Positions 56,818-64,000 of a stretch of 64,000 nucleotides of DNA are shown one piece after another. The notes beneath the pieces were generated by a model that saw only the letters and a list, made by a program, of their open reading frames with translations, was not told where the DNA came from and did not search any database. A program made the position numbers and the translations under genes. The number at the start of each line of letters is the position of its first letter. Within the stretch, counting starts at the first letter, position 1. This DNA is from Spirochaetota bacterium (GTDB lineage: Bacteria; Spirochaetota; Spirochaetia; DTKZ01), in assembly GCA_026418195.1 (NCBI GenBank), contig JAOABU010000063.1, positions 1 to 64,000 of the forward strand, written 5' to 3'.

Positions 56818-58037
56818 TCTGTTTCATTCAACTCCATTGCTTCTATTCCAAGTTCTAAAAATACGGGAAGTTGCTGGAACCCTACTTCAATGGGTTCTAT
56901 TTCAATGTATTCGTCCTGCTTTCCCTTTTTGCCCCGGGTTATTCCCAATGTGATGGCAGGAATGTCGAAAGAGTGTAAAAACGTTGTCTTGGTGGGGATG
57001 GATATAGAGTGTTTGTGAATCTTCAATCGTTGATACACTTCTTTTAACGTACTAAGAAGTACAGAGTTAAGATCTGGATTTCCAGGAGGGACATGGGAAA
57101 GTAGTTTGATTTCTACGTGGACACCCATTTCTGTTGCGATCTTTTCTATGGTAGCAATTACCGTGTTTTTCATCATTTCAAGAATGGAGTCATTGCGGGA
57201 AAACAGTTCCAACTCCAGCGTCCCTTCGGTCGGGTAGTATCCAAAACCGACTCCTGCATCGATACGAGCAATATTCAGGGCTGTCTTACTCTCTATGTCC
57301 CATTGAATCGTTCCTAATTGGAAAGTAATATGAGAGAGAACCGCAACAGCAGATGATCGGTTGGCATGGTTCAACCCATTCGGTTTAAGGGTGTAGACCC
57401 GTACAGATACCTTGGACTGTCCTAATGGTTGGGGTTCGAAAATCCCCTGTTGGATACTATACACATAGAGAGTAAAGGATATGCTACCAGGGAAGGTGTT
57501 GAGAAAGTATTCCAAATTCTTGAACTCCCCCGCCTCTTCGGATAGATTCGTGAATAGGCAGACAACGTCTTGAGGGTACTCGTACAAGGTAGTTTGCATC
57601 TGTTCAGTAAAGTTCAATAAAGCTGCAACTGCTATGCTTTCATCCGAAATTCCCATTCCCTTTGCTCGAGTTTCTATCAGATGAACCAGGCTTTCTAGGG
57701 GAGAATACTGTTCTGCTCCTATATCTGTATAGAGCAGGACGTACTTATCGGTAAAACGTGAAGCAGGAAAGATAGCGGCAATATTCCCTCTTTCGTCTCG
57801 GTAGGGTGCACAAATACCAAACTCGTGTAATTTATGAAGAATGAACTCCCCCCGTGGAGATTCAGCTTCAGGGGTAGAAGAAACTTCATTGAAGAGCATT
57901 GCATCGGAAAGAATGCGGGTTACAATAGAACTGTACCTTCCTTGCGCCGCCTTGGGGGACAGAGATTTGAATTTACCTTTCAGAAACCTGTTGAAAAGAG
58001 AGGAAACACTGTGGGAAAGGGTTTGCATCCATCCCAT
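56814..58037 (-). CDS. Peptidase-like protein lacking metal ligands
   Basis: A 407-residue protein with the layout of M20/M42 peptidases: a start with RGEFILHKLHEFGI and RGNIAAIFPAS, a central dimerisation-like domain and a C-terminal catalytic-fold segment with SIPTKTTFLHSFDIPAITLGI. The family's metal-binding His in the HxD motif is replaced (YTDIGAE), and a clear EE ligand pair is doubtful (NLSEEAGEF could hold one). It may be a pseudo-enzyme or a divergent hydrolase. Its stop overlaps the GpgS start by 4 bp, so the two are made together. Confidence 0.7.
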   Translation of the reverse strand: MGWMQTLSHSVSSLFNRFLKGKFKSLSPKAAQGRYSSIVTRILSDAMLFNEVSSTPEAESPRGEFILHKLHEFGICAPYRDERGNIAAIFPASRFTDKYVLLYTDIGAEQYSPLESLVHLIETRAKGMGISDESIAVAALLNFTEQMQTTLYEYPQDVVCLFTNLSEEAGEFKNLEYFLNTFPGSISFTLYVYSIQQGIFEPQPLGQSKVSVRVYTLKPNGLNHANRSSAVAVLSHITFQLGTIQWDIESKTALNIARIDAGVGFGYYPTEGTLELELFSRNDSILEMMKNTVIATIEKIATEMGVHVEIKLLSHVPPGNPDLNSVLLSTLKEVYQRLKIHKHSISIPTKTTFLHSFDIPAITLGITRGKKGKQDEYIEIEPIEVGFQQLPVFLELGIEAMELNETE

Positions 58038-58140
58038 GATCTATATTCACTATACTCCACCCTACGGATGCCTGCCATCGAATCTCTAAGGTAAATTTAC
58101 CCTTGGACAATCCTTGAAAATTAAGTATCGTATCATAAAC

Positions 58141-58953
58141 ATGGTTCAAAAGATTACCCTTAGGGAACTATCTAGTATTCCTCCCCTTTTCACCTTCCAG
58201 GAGAGATATCTACTGAGCCAGGAACTCCTAAGGAAAGACCTTTACCCTCCCATCCCTCTATGGTTCAGAGGTAGTAAGGAAGGGGAATGGATCATCTGGG
58301 GCAAAGGATTGGTTGATCAACTAAAAGACCTGAACAAACAAGAGGTGCTTGTCCGGAGGTTCGGACCCGATGAACTGACTTCAACCGATGCCTTGATACT
58401 ATGGATGGGGTTGGAACATAGAGAGGAGGAATGGGATTCTTACCGTGTGCAAGAGCTTAGCGCCCTCCCTACTCCTTTACAGACTCTAGTAGCAGAACTG
58501 AAGCTGGATCTAAAGACTGCCATGCGAGTGAAAAGTCTACCATTAAGAATTCTAGAGGCTTTCATTCCTCTCTTGGAAACCTTCAGTTATTCCCAACGGA
58601 GGATCTTTCTTCGACTCTTTTTTGAAGTATTTCATAGGGATCAACTGGATACGATGAAAGGGTTGGAACTCGTTACCTACCTGGTTAGTTCACCCAATCC
58701 CTTGGAGGAACTCCATCGAATCCGATACCCCGAGTTTCATCGATTAGAGCAGTCCTACCGTGCCACCGTAGATCCAATCCTTAAGGGTTCAGGAATACAG
58801 GTTTCTCCTCCCTCATATTTCGAAGGCACTCGCTTTAAAGTAGAGTTTTGCTTTGAAAAAGGCACTCAATTAAAGAAAAAAGCTCAAATCCTACAGAAAC
58901 TTTCCGAAACGATCGATTCTGTGATAAACAGACTGACCCATGATGCAATATAA
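58141..58953 (+). CDS. Hypothetical protein upstream of SPL-like gene
   Basis: A 270-residue protein that I do not recognise. An N-terminal segment (TLRELSSIPPLFTFQERYLLSQELLRK) is followed by a mixed domain (IPLWFRGSKEGEWIIWGKGLVDQLKDL), vaguely like the ParB/nuclease core with its GxG turn, and a helical C-terminal part. There is no signal peptide. I chose the ATG at 58141; a TTG 27 nt upstream also reads in frame, and neither has a clear ribosome site. Its end overlaps the radical SAM gene by 14 bp, so both proteins are probably made together. Confidence 0.65.
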   Translation: MVQKITLRELSSIPPLFTFQERYLLSQELLRKDLYPPIPLWFRGSKEGEWIIWGKGLVDQLKDLNKQEVLVRRFGPDELTSTDALILWMGLEHREEEWDSYRVQELSALPTPLQTLVAELKLDLKTAMRVKSLPLRILEAFIPLLETFSYSQRRIFLRLFFEVFHRDQLDTMKGLELVTYLVSSPNPLEELHRIRYPEFHRLEQSYRATVDPILKGSGIQVSPPSYFEGTRFKVEFCFEKGTQLKKKAQILQKLSETIDSVINRLTHDAI

Positions 58954-60007
58954 GGTTCCTAAGAACATCTACCTGACCCCTGAAGCGAACACCCTCCCAG
59001 CAGTGAAACACGCTCTTCGATTCCTAGGACATCCTATCTATCAGACGGTAGAAAGCCCAACGGATATTCCTCCAGAACACCAGAATCAGGACACCCTCTT
59101 CATTACCTCCTATAGGGGGCAAACAGTGCACAAATGTCCAGGTTCCCGTGGACATATCTGTTGCAACTACCTCACCATTGATCTGTACCTCGGATGCACC
59201 CTCGGATGCACATACTGTATCATGAAAAGTTACCTAAACTTTTCTCCCCTAACGGTATATGCAGACCCTTCCCCATCTATCCAATGGATCCGGGGACTAT
59301 CGAACCAGTATCCATATAGAGCAATACGGATCGGTACAGGCGAAACCGGCGATTCCCTACTGCTGGATCCCATCTTCCATCTGAGTCGCCAGTTGATTGA
59401 AGGGGTTTGTGATCTACCTAACGTATACCTGGAACTGAAAACGAAAACGGCCCATGTAGAGCATCTCCTTGATATTCCAATCAAGGGGAATACGATCATC
59501 GCCTTTTCCCTCAACGCAAGAGAGATCCAGGAACAGGAAGAAGGTACCAGTGCCTCGATCGAGGAACGGATCGCTGCTGCCCTTCGATCCGCTGAAGCAG
59601 GGTACAACCTAGCTTTCCATTTCGATCCTATTCTTCGGTTTCCTGGTTGGGAAGAGCAGTATTCACATACCATCAACCTTCTCAAGAAGGTACCTTCAGA
59701 ACGGATCCGTTGGATCAGCCTAGGAACTGTGCGCTTTACCGGGGCTCTGCGGGATCGAATGGAAGATCGGCCTTTCCTGTTTGAGGAGTTTGTACCCTGT
59801 CGGGATGGGAAGTTTCGGTATCTTCAACCGATTCGGATCCAGATGTATCGGTGGTTCTTGAATCAACTCTCAGCCCTAACCGATGCGCCTGTGTACCTCT
59901 GCATGGAGAGTGTAGATGTCTGGAAGGCGGTGTATGGGAAACTTCCTATGAAAATGGATTCATTTCGAGATATATTTACTCATGTGCCTTGTAACTTACG
60001 ATTTTGA
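58940..60007 (+). CDS. Spore photoproduct lyase-like radical SAM protein
   Basis: A 355-residue radical SAM enzyme. The 4Fe-4S cluster motif Cys86-x3-Cys90-x2-Cys93 (GCTLGCTYCIM) is followed by RIGTGETGDSLLLDP and LELKTKT, the SPL-family pattern. SPL repairs spore UV photoproduct in Firmicutes; relatives in organisms without spores have unknown substrates. The adjacent upstream gene overlaps by 14 bp. Whether it repairs DNA here cannot be said from sequence. Confidence 0.85.
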   Translation: MMQYKVPKNIYLTPEANTLPAVKHALRFLGHPIYQTVESPTDIPPEHQNQDTLFITSYRGQTVHKCPGSRGHICCNYLTIDLYLGCTLGCTYCIMKSYLNFSPLTVYADPSPSIQWIRGLSNQYPYRAIRIGTGETGDSLLLDPIFHLSRQLIEGVCDLPNVYLELKTKTAHVEHLLDIPIKGNTIIAFSLNAREIQEQEEGTSASIEERIAAALRSAEAGYNLAFHFDPILRFPGWEEQYSHTINLLKKVPSERIRWISLGTVRFTGALRDRMEDRPFLFEEFVPCRDGKFRYLQPIRIQMYRWFLNQLSALTDAPVYLCMESVDVWKAVYGKLPMKMDSFRDIFTHVPCNLRF

Positions 60008-60017
60008 GGTAATAAAG

Positions 60018-61109
60018 ATGAAAAACTCACCTACAACACACAAAATCATCCTATTTAGTATGGGATTCCTCTTTTTTCTGGGTGCACTGCTTTTCACCTA
60101 TTCAGAAGATATTGGAGAAGTTTCCTATATACAACAAGGGGCCACCCTCGTTCGTGATACAAAAACCTTGCCTCTGGATTTCAGTTCTCCCATTGAAAAT
60201 TACGATTTGGTTCGTACCAACTCCTCTGGCTTGGTAGAAATCCAATTCTATGAAGGACTAGGAATCCAAGGCAGCCTCCTGATAAAACCTGCTTCCAGTC
60301 TATACATTGATCTTTCCCTTCTATCCGATGGAGGGAAGGCTCGAATCGAACTTCTTTCTGGGACGGTTACGCAGAAAGCGATTAAACTAGCGGGGAAATC
60401 TAGCTTCGAGGTACGGGCGGGTAACGTATCCATGGGGGTACGAGGAACCACCTTCGAGGTAGCCACTGTGCCCGACGGTTCCATACTCATTTCCTGCGCA
60501 GAGGGTCAAGTTCGATGCGAAACAGAAGATGGTACGACTCTGTTTGCCGAACCAGGAAGCGCGGTAGAGAGTACTCCTGAACGAGGATTCCGCAATATAC
60601 CTATCATGTTCCAAGACTTAGAAACCTTTCGACGCAACTGGCATTCAGAGCGGGTTGAAGCGTTTCGTGCCAATGCTCATCGAGCTCTCCGCAACTTCGC
60701 CAATCGATATTTAGAGATGAAAGGAAAGTTCGATGACGCGTATAAATCTTTAATGGCGCGGTACGAAATCTTGGAGAAATGGGTTCGGGAGGACAGAACA
60801 AATAGAATCGGTGCAATGTCTGAAGTCCTCCGAGAAAAGCGTAGTATAGCGGGTCCCCTTTTGAATCTTAGGAAAAAAAGTTTCCTTTTTGAAAAAGTGT
60901 ACTATCGCCTAGTAGAACTCCGGGAGTACTACAAACAGGGAATGATTCGAGGGGATCTGGGAAACGGTATGACCGCCGAGCAGTTCTTCCGGCGTTTTGA
61001 CAACGAAGCGGTAGATCTAGAAGAAAAGATGAACGTGTTCCGTCAAACGTTAAAGTTGTTCGCCAAACGAAACGAAGGGGTTTCCATCATTGATACGTTG
61101 GAAAATTAG
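60018..61109 (+). CDS. FecR-domain exported protein with helical C-terminus
   Basis: A 363-residue protein. The N-terminal membrane segment or signal (IILFSMGFLFFLGALLFTYS, about residues 9-28) leads into a FecR-type beta domain (DLVRTNSSGLVEIQFYEGLGIQGSLLIKP through FEVRAGNVSMGVRGTTFEV), the family's GVRGT motif, and then a roughly 160-residue helical region. The anchor and domain predict a periplasmic location. Such FecR proteins recur in treponemes without a TonB system, and their role is unknown. It lies 10 nt after the radical SAM gene and may share the transcript. Confidence 0.8.
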   Translation: MKNSPTTHKIILFSMGFLFFLGALLFTYSEDIGEVSYIQQGATLVRDTKTLPLDFSSPIENYDLVRTNSSGLVEIQFYEGLGIQGSLLIKPASSLYIDLSLLSDGGKARIELLSGTVTQKAIKLAGKSSFEVRAGNVSMGVRGTTFEVATVPDGSILISCAEGQVRCETEDGTTLFAEPGSAVESTPERGFRNIPIMFQDLETFRRNWHSERVEAFRANAHRALRNFANRYLEMKGKFDDAYKSLMARYEILEKWVREDRTNRIGAMSEVLREKRSIAGPLLNLRKKSFLFEKVYYRLVELREYYKQGMIRGDLGNGMTAEQFFRRFDNEAVDLEEKMNVFRQTLKLFAKRNEGVSIIDTLEN

Positions 61110-61116
61110 GAAAGAA

Positions 61117-61144
61117 GGGGCGGGATGAACGAACATTCCGCCCC
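61117..61144 (-). terminator. Terminator after tctA
   Basis: GGGGCGGGATG pairs with CATTCCGCCCC (11 bp with one G-U pair) around a 6-nt loop between the convergent FecR-type gene and tctA. On the minus strand the stem is followed by TTCTTTCC. Confidence 0.65.
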
Positions 61145-61158
61145 GATTGGTACATGGG

Positions 61159-62655
61159 TTAGCCGGTCCCTTTTTTCCTTTTCAGTTCTTTCACGATCGG
61201 CCAAACAATCGAAGCGATAGTTAAGAGGATCAATGTAACACAGATTGGGGAACCCCAAAAAATGCTCCAGTCACCCCCAGAAATAAGCCGAGCTTGTCGG
61301 AAAGACTGCTCCATCATACCTCCTACAATCCCAGCGAGAATCATAGGGGAGGTCGGGATATCGGCCTTTTCCATGAACAGCCCAATGAGCCCGAAAATAA
61401 TCATGATGAACAGATCCGTCACCATGTTATTAATGGCATAGGTGCCAATGAATGCCAATCCGAGCACAATGGGGAAAAGATACCGGGCGGGAACGGCCAA
61501 CACCCGTACCAGCATTTTTGCCAGAGGCATGTTTATTATAATACATATGACATTCCCAATAATCATACTGGCAATCATACCCCAGGCGATGTCAGGATGC
61601 TTTTCGAACAGCAGGGGACCCGGTTGTAGCCCTAACATGAGTAAGGCTCCCATCATGACTGCGGTAGTTCCCGATCCAGGGATCCCCAATGTCATCATGG
61701 GGATCAAGGCTCCTACGGAGGCCGCATTATTGGCTGCTTCTGGTGCGGCTAACCCCTCGATGGCTCCTTTTCCAAACTCCTCCGGATGTTTGGATAAATT
61801 CTTTTCGTTATTGTAGGCCATCAAAGCAGCCATCGTACCCCCAGCTCCAGGAAGAACTCCTACAAAGAATCCAAGGGGTGTACTGCGAAGAATCGGAAGC
61901 CATGACCTCTTCCAATCTTCCTTTGTAATCCAAATAGGCCCAAATTTTGTTTGCACTTTTCGGGTACCTTCATGGATCATCCGGAAACTCTTGAATACTT
62001 CTCCCAAAGCGTAGATCCCCAGGATAATGATGAGGAAGTCGATCCCTCCCTGCAATTCCAAGATACCAAAGGTGAATCGAGATACTCCCGATTGGGCATC
62101 CAATCCTACAGTAGATACCATCAATCCCAAGAAGAGGGAAATAAATCCTTTCACCACGTTGGTTTTTGACATAGCAGCTGTAGCAGAAAGGGCAAACACC
62201 ATCAACAGAAAATACTCGGCAGGACCAAACTTGATAGCTAACCGTGCTACTGGAACAGCTGTAAAAATCATCACGATGGTGGAAATCATTCCTCCAATGA
62301 AGGATGCAATAGCGGATATGGCCAAAGCCGCTTCCGCTCTTCCCTTCATCGCGAGGGGATATCCATCAAAGGTAGCTGCTATGGCAGCTCCATCCCCGGG
62401 GGTGTTGATCAGAATCGAGGAACGGGAGCCGCCGAACATGGCCCCATAGTACCCCCCCGCCATGGTAATTAATGCACCTACAGGTCCCATGGTAAACGTT
62501 AAAGGCAGTAGAACAGCAACTCCGGTAGCAGGCCCCAAACCGGGCAGCATTCCGATAACGGTTCCCAAAAGTCCTCCAAGGGTTACCCAGAAAATGTTTA
62601 TCGGCTGGAGAGCAACCTGTAGACCCAGTGAAAGATTCGATAATATTACGTCCAT
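61159..62655 (-). CDS. tctA: Tripartite tricarboxylate transporter large membrane subunit
   Basis: A 498-residue TctA protein with about 12 helices and the family motifs GLGPATGVAVLLPLTF and GGSRSSILINTPGDGAA. It forms the permease of a secondary TTT system, driven by an ion gradient rather than ATP. It follows tctB by 9 nt. The substrate cannot be read from sequence. Confidence 0.96.
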   Translation of the reverse strand: MDVILSNLSLGLQVALQPINIFWVTLGGLLGTVIGMLPGLGPATGVAVLLPLTFTMGPVGALITMAGGYYGAMFGGSRSSILINTPGDGAAIAATFDGYPLAMKGRAEAALAISAIASFIGGMISTIVMIFTAVPVARLAIKFGPAEYFLLMVFALSATAAMSKTNVVKGFISLFLGLMVSTVGLDAQSGVSRFTFGILELQGGIDFLIIILGIYALGEVFKSFRMIHEGTRKVQTKFGPIWITKEDWKRSWLPILRSTPLGFFVGVLPGAGGTMAALMAYNNEKNLSKHPEEFGKGAIEGLAAPEAANNAASVGALIPMMTLGIPGSGTTAVMMGALLMLGLQPGPLLFEKHPDIAWGMIASMIIGNVICIIINMPLAKMLVRVLAVPARYLFPIVLGLAFIGTYAINNMVTDLFIMIIFGLIGLFMEKADIPTSPMILAGIVGGMMEQSFRQARLISGGDWSIFWGSPICVTLILLTIASIVWPIVKELKRKKGTG

Positions 62656-62664
62656 TCTATCCCC

Positions 62665-63132
62665 CTACAGACCTAAGAAAGGCATTCTGGGAAGCTGAAT
62701 GTTCAATACTTCTCCAAAAAGAGCATAGACCCCCACACTGAATCCGATTGAAACTCCCAAGATCGACTTCCATCGTTCCTTCCCGTTAAACAAGGATAGA
62801 ACTGACGAAAGGAAAAGGAAAGTTGAAAGGAGGTAACCCAACCGTTCAAAGAAAAACGCATACAAGATGCATAGAAAGGTGACTGTAGCAATGGATTTCC
62901 CGTACTGGGTTAAAGTTAGGGAGACCGACTTTCGTTCTTTCTTTAACAGCCACGCCTTTTCTTGGATCAGAAGAAGTATGCCCATGATCGTCATTCCAAG
63001 TCCTAACATGAGGGGGAAAACGGATGGAGCTATGGGGTTCCCTACTGTCGCGCGAGGCAAGGTCCAGGCCATATACGAGTATCCAATCCCTATCAGGAAT
63101 GAGAGGATACCGGTAATTGTATTGATTGTCAT
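62665..63132 (-). CDS. tctB: Tripartite tricarboxylate transporter small membrane subunit
   Basis: A 155-residue TctB protein with four predicted helices (for example about residues 5-22, 34-55 and 82-120). The ATG at 63132 follows GAGGAG with six bases between. It is the middle gene of tctC-tctB-tctA. Confidence 0.9.
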   Translation of the reverse strand: MTINTITGILSFLIGIGYSYMAWTLPRATVGNPIAPSVFPLMLGLGMTIMGILLLIQEKAWLLKKERKSVSLTLTQYGKSIATVTFLCILYAFFFERLGYLLSTFLFLSSVLSLFNGKERWKSILGVSIGFSVGVYALFGEVLNIQLPRMPFLGL

Positions 63133-63148
63133 ATAGAGCTCCTCAGAG

Positions 63149-63179
63149 GGTAGGCTACCCTCCATGGGAGGTGCCTACC
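63149..63179 (-). terminator. Hairpin between tctC and tctB
   Basis: GGTAGGC with ACCTCC pairs with GGAGGGT and GCCTACC to form a long, slightly bulged stem around CAT. It has no T run and lies 17 nt before the tctB start, so it more likely sets relative expression or message stability, raising the binding protein over the permease. Confidence 0.6.
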
Positions 63180-63203
63180 TTTCCGATTTTGATTCAGCAC
63201 AGA

Positions 63204-64000
63204 TTATTGTTTTAGCATCCCGATTTCGCCCAACACAGCTTTATAGTCTTCGTTGGTTTTGTCCAGGAAAGCCATGAAGTCTGGGGCATCCATATAGTTC
63301 TTGGTCCAGCCATTCTGCTTGCAAGCTGCATCCCATTCAGGAGTTTTTACCATCTCTGCAAGAGTTTTCCGCCAGTAATTCACAGCATACTCCGGCATTT
63401 CAGGCGGACCAAACAACCCTCTCCAGTTTCTAAACACCTCATTGATACCTTGCTCTTTACAAGTAGGAATATCCTTTAAAACATCTGTAGTTACTCGTTC
63501 AGGACCGGTTTGTGCCAGTCCACGCAGGTCTCCGCTTTGTAAAAGGCCTCTTACGTCACTGAGGCCTGTGGAAAGAAGATGAATATGTCCCCCTAACACT
63601 TGAGCGGGACCAGACCCTTCTTGGAAGCTCACGTATTTGATTTTCTTAAGATCCTTCACACCCGCAGCTCTGGCCATGATTAGGAACTGGATATGATCCA
63701 TACTTCCGACAGCAGATGTTCCCCCAATCACCACACTGGAAGGATCTTTTTTTAGGTCTTCCATTACCTGGGCAATGGAGGTGTATTTAGAATTCTTGGC
63801 TACTACGAATGCCCCGTAATCGGTAATAAGCGCAGCTAGAGGAGTAGTATTCTTATAACTGTACGGTGAAGATCCATTCAGGTTGATCAGTAGGAGAGGA
63901 GGGCTGTAAACTGCAATAAGGTTATCCGCTCCTTTTTTAGTCTGCATGTAAGCAAGGTTCACCCCACCGCCACCGCCTGGCTTGTTCGTTACGGGAAGGG
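63204..64000 (-). CDS. tctC: Tripartite tricarboxylate transporter substrate-binding protein, partial
   Basis: The C-terminal 265 or so residues of a Bug/TctC extracytoplasmic binding protein. The frame continues through the right window edge, giving VTNKPGGGGGVNLAYM, the family's N-lobe signature, followed by GTSAVGSMDHIQFL and GHIHLLSTGLSDVRGLLQSGDLRGLAQTG. An ATG at 63962 is internal, not the start. The signal peptide lies outside the window. Confidence 0.93.
   Translation of the reverse strand, partial: LPVTNKPGGGGGVNLAYMQTKKGADNLIAVYSPPLLLINLNGSSPYSYKNTTPLAALITDYGAFVVAKNSKYTSIAQVMEDLKKDPSSVVIGGTSAVGSMDHIQFLIMARAAGVKDLKKIKYVSFQEGSGPAQVLGGHIHLLSTGLSDVRGLLQSGDLRGLAQTGPERVTTDVLKDIPTCKEQGINEVFRNWRGLFGPPEMPEYAVNYWRKTLAEMVKTPEWDAACKQNGWTKNYMDAPDFMAFLDKTNEDYKAVLGEIGMLKQ

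Noticed and set aside
1-64000. CRISPR arrays, insertion sequences or prophage
   Set aside because: No regularly spaced repeats, transposase or integrase genes, or phage structural genes were found in reading the window.

Overview
This is a spirochaete chromosome segment, most likely from the Treponema group. The strongest marker is the gene at 13903-15873, which reads as the treponemal cytoplasmic filament protein CfpA. It is followed, as I recall for Treponema, by one unknown gene and ppdK. Supporting hints are sugar-binding proteins with treponeme-like leaders, TctABC and FecR-like genes, and dense gene packing with no phage, IS element or CRISPR array. The first 19 bases are the Tn5 mosaic end used in Nextera libraries, so the window begins at an untrimmed contig end, probably from a metagenome or draft assembly.

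Layout. 1-1,100: a panE 3' end, a DUF6941-like fragment in a poorly coding stretch, and a tRNA-Pro/tRNA-Arg pair with a good promoter. 1.1-10.3 kb: a double-length UvrA with four ATPase modules, a glycerophosphodiester phosphodiesterase, RadC, a J-domain protein and two unknown proteins. 10.3-19.9 kb: cfpA, an unknown gene and ppdK as an operon, preceded by a membrane LysM protein and a divergent MinD/FlhG-like ATPase. 19.9-33.8 kb: a sugar nucleotidyltransferase, a methyltransferase diverging from a deacetylase-fold protein, a beta-CASP nuclease, a membrane PIG-L deacetylase, larA-gnd, endonuclease IV, and an nfeD-floA-small-membrane-protein operon.

33.9-46.1 kb is a carbohydrate-acid region. 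A DeoR regulator, an SDR (probable fructuronate reductase), uxaC and uxaE would carry glucuronate and galacturonate to mannonate. Facing it is an ABC importer lacking its ATPase gene, with a dehydrogenase, a lactonase, a cupin and a GntR regulator. The GntR gene and the importer operon have near-identical promoter/operator sequences.

46.2-54.1 kb: a preQ1-I riboswitch controls queF-yhhQ. Then come tRNA-Leu, a diguanylate cyclase with one degenerate receiver, a DUF401 permease, a four-gene operon built round an ArsA/Get3-like ATPase, and cstA with a clear promoter and terminator. 54.2-64 kb: ndk-gpsA, a peptidase-like protein coupled to a glucosyl-3-phosphoglycerate synthase, an unknown protein with a spore-photoproduct-lyase-like radical SAM enzyme, a FecR protein, and a tctC-tctB-tctA transporter that runs off the right edge.

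The best candidates for something undescribed are the ArsA-like operon at 50.1-52.3 kb, the CfpA-linked unknown gene at 12,964-13,899, the two-gene SPL-like locus at 58.1-60.0 kb, and the asymmetric tandem UvrA. Functions are assigned by reading motifs and recalling families; no database search was run.
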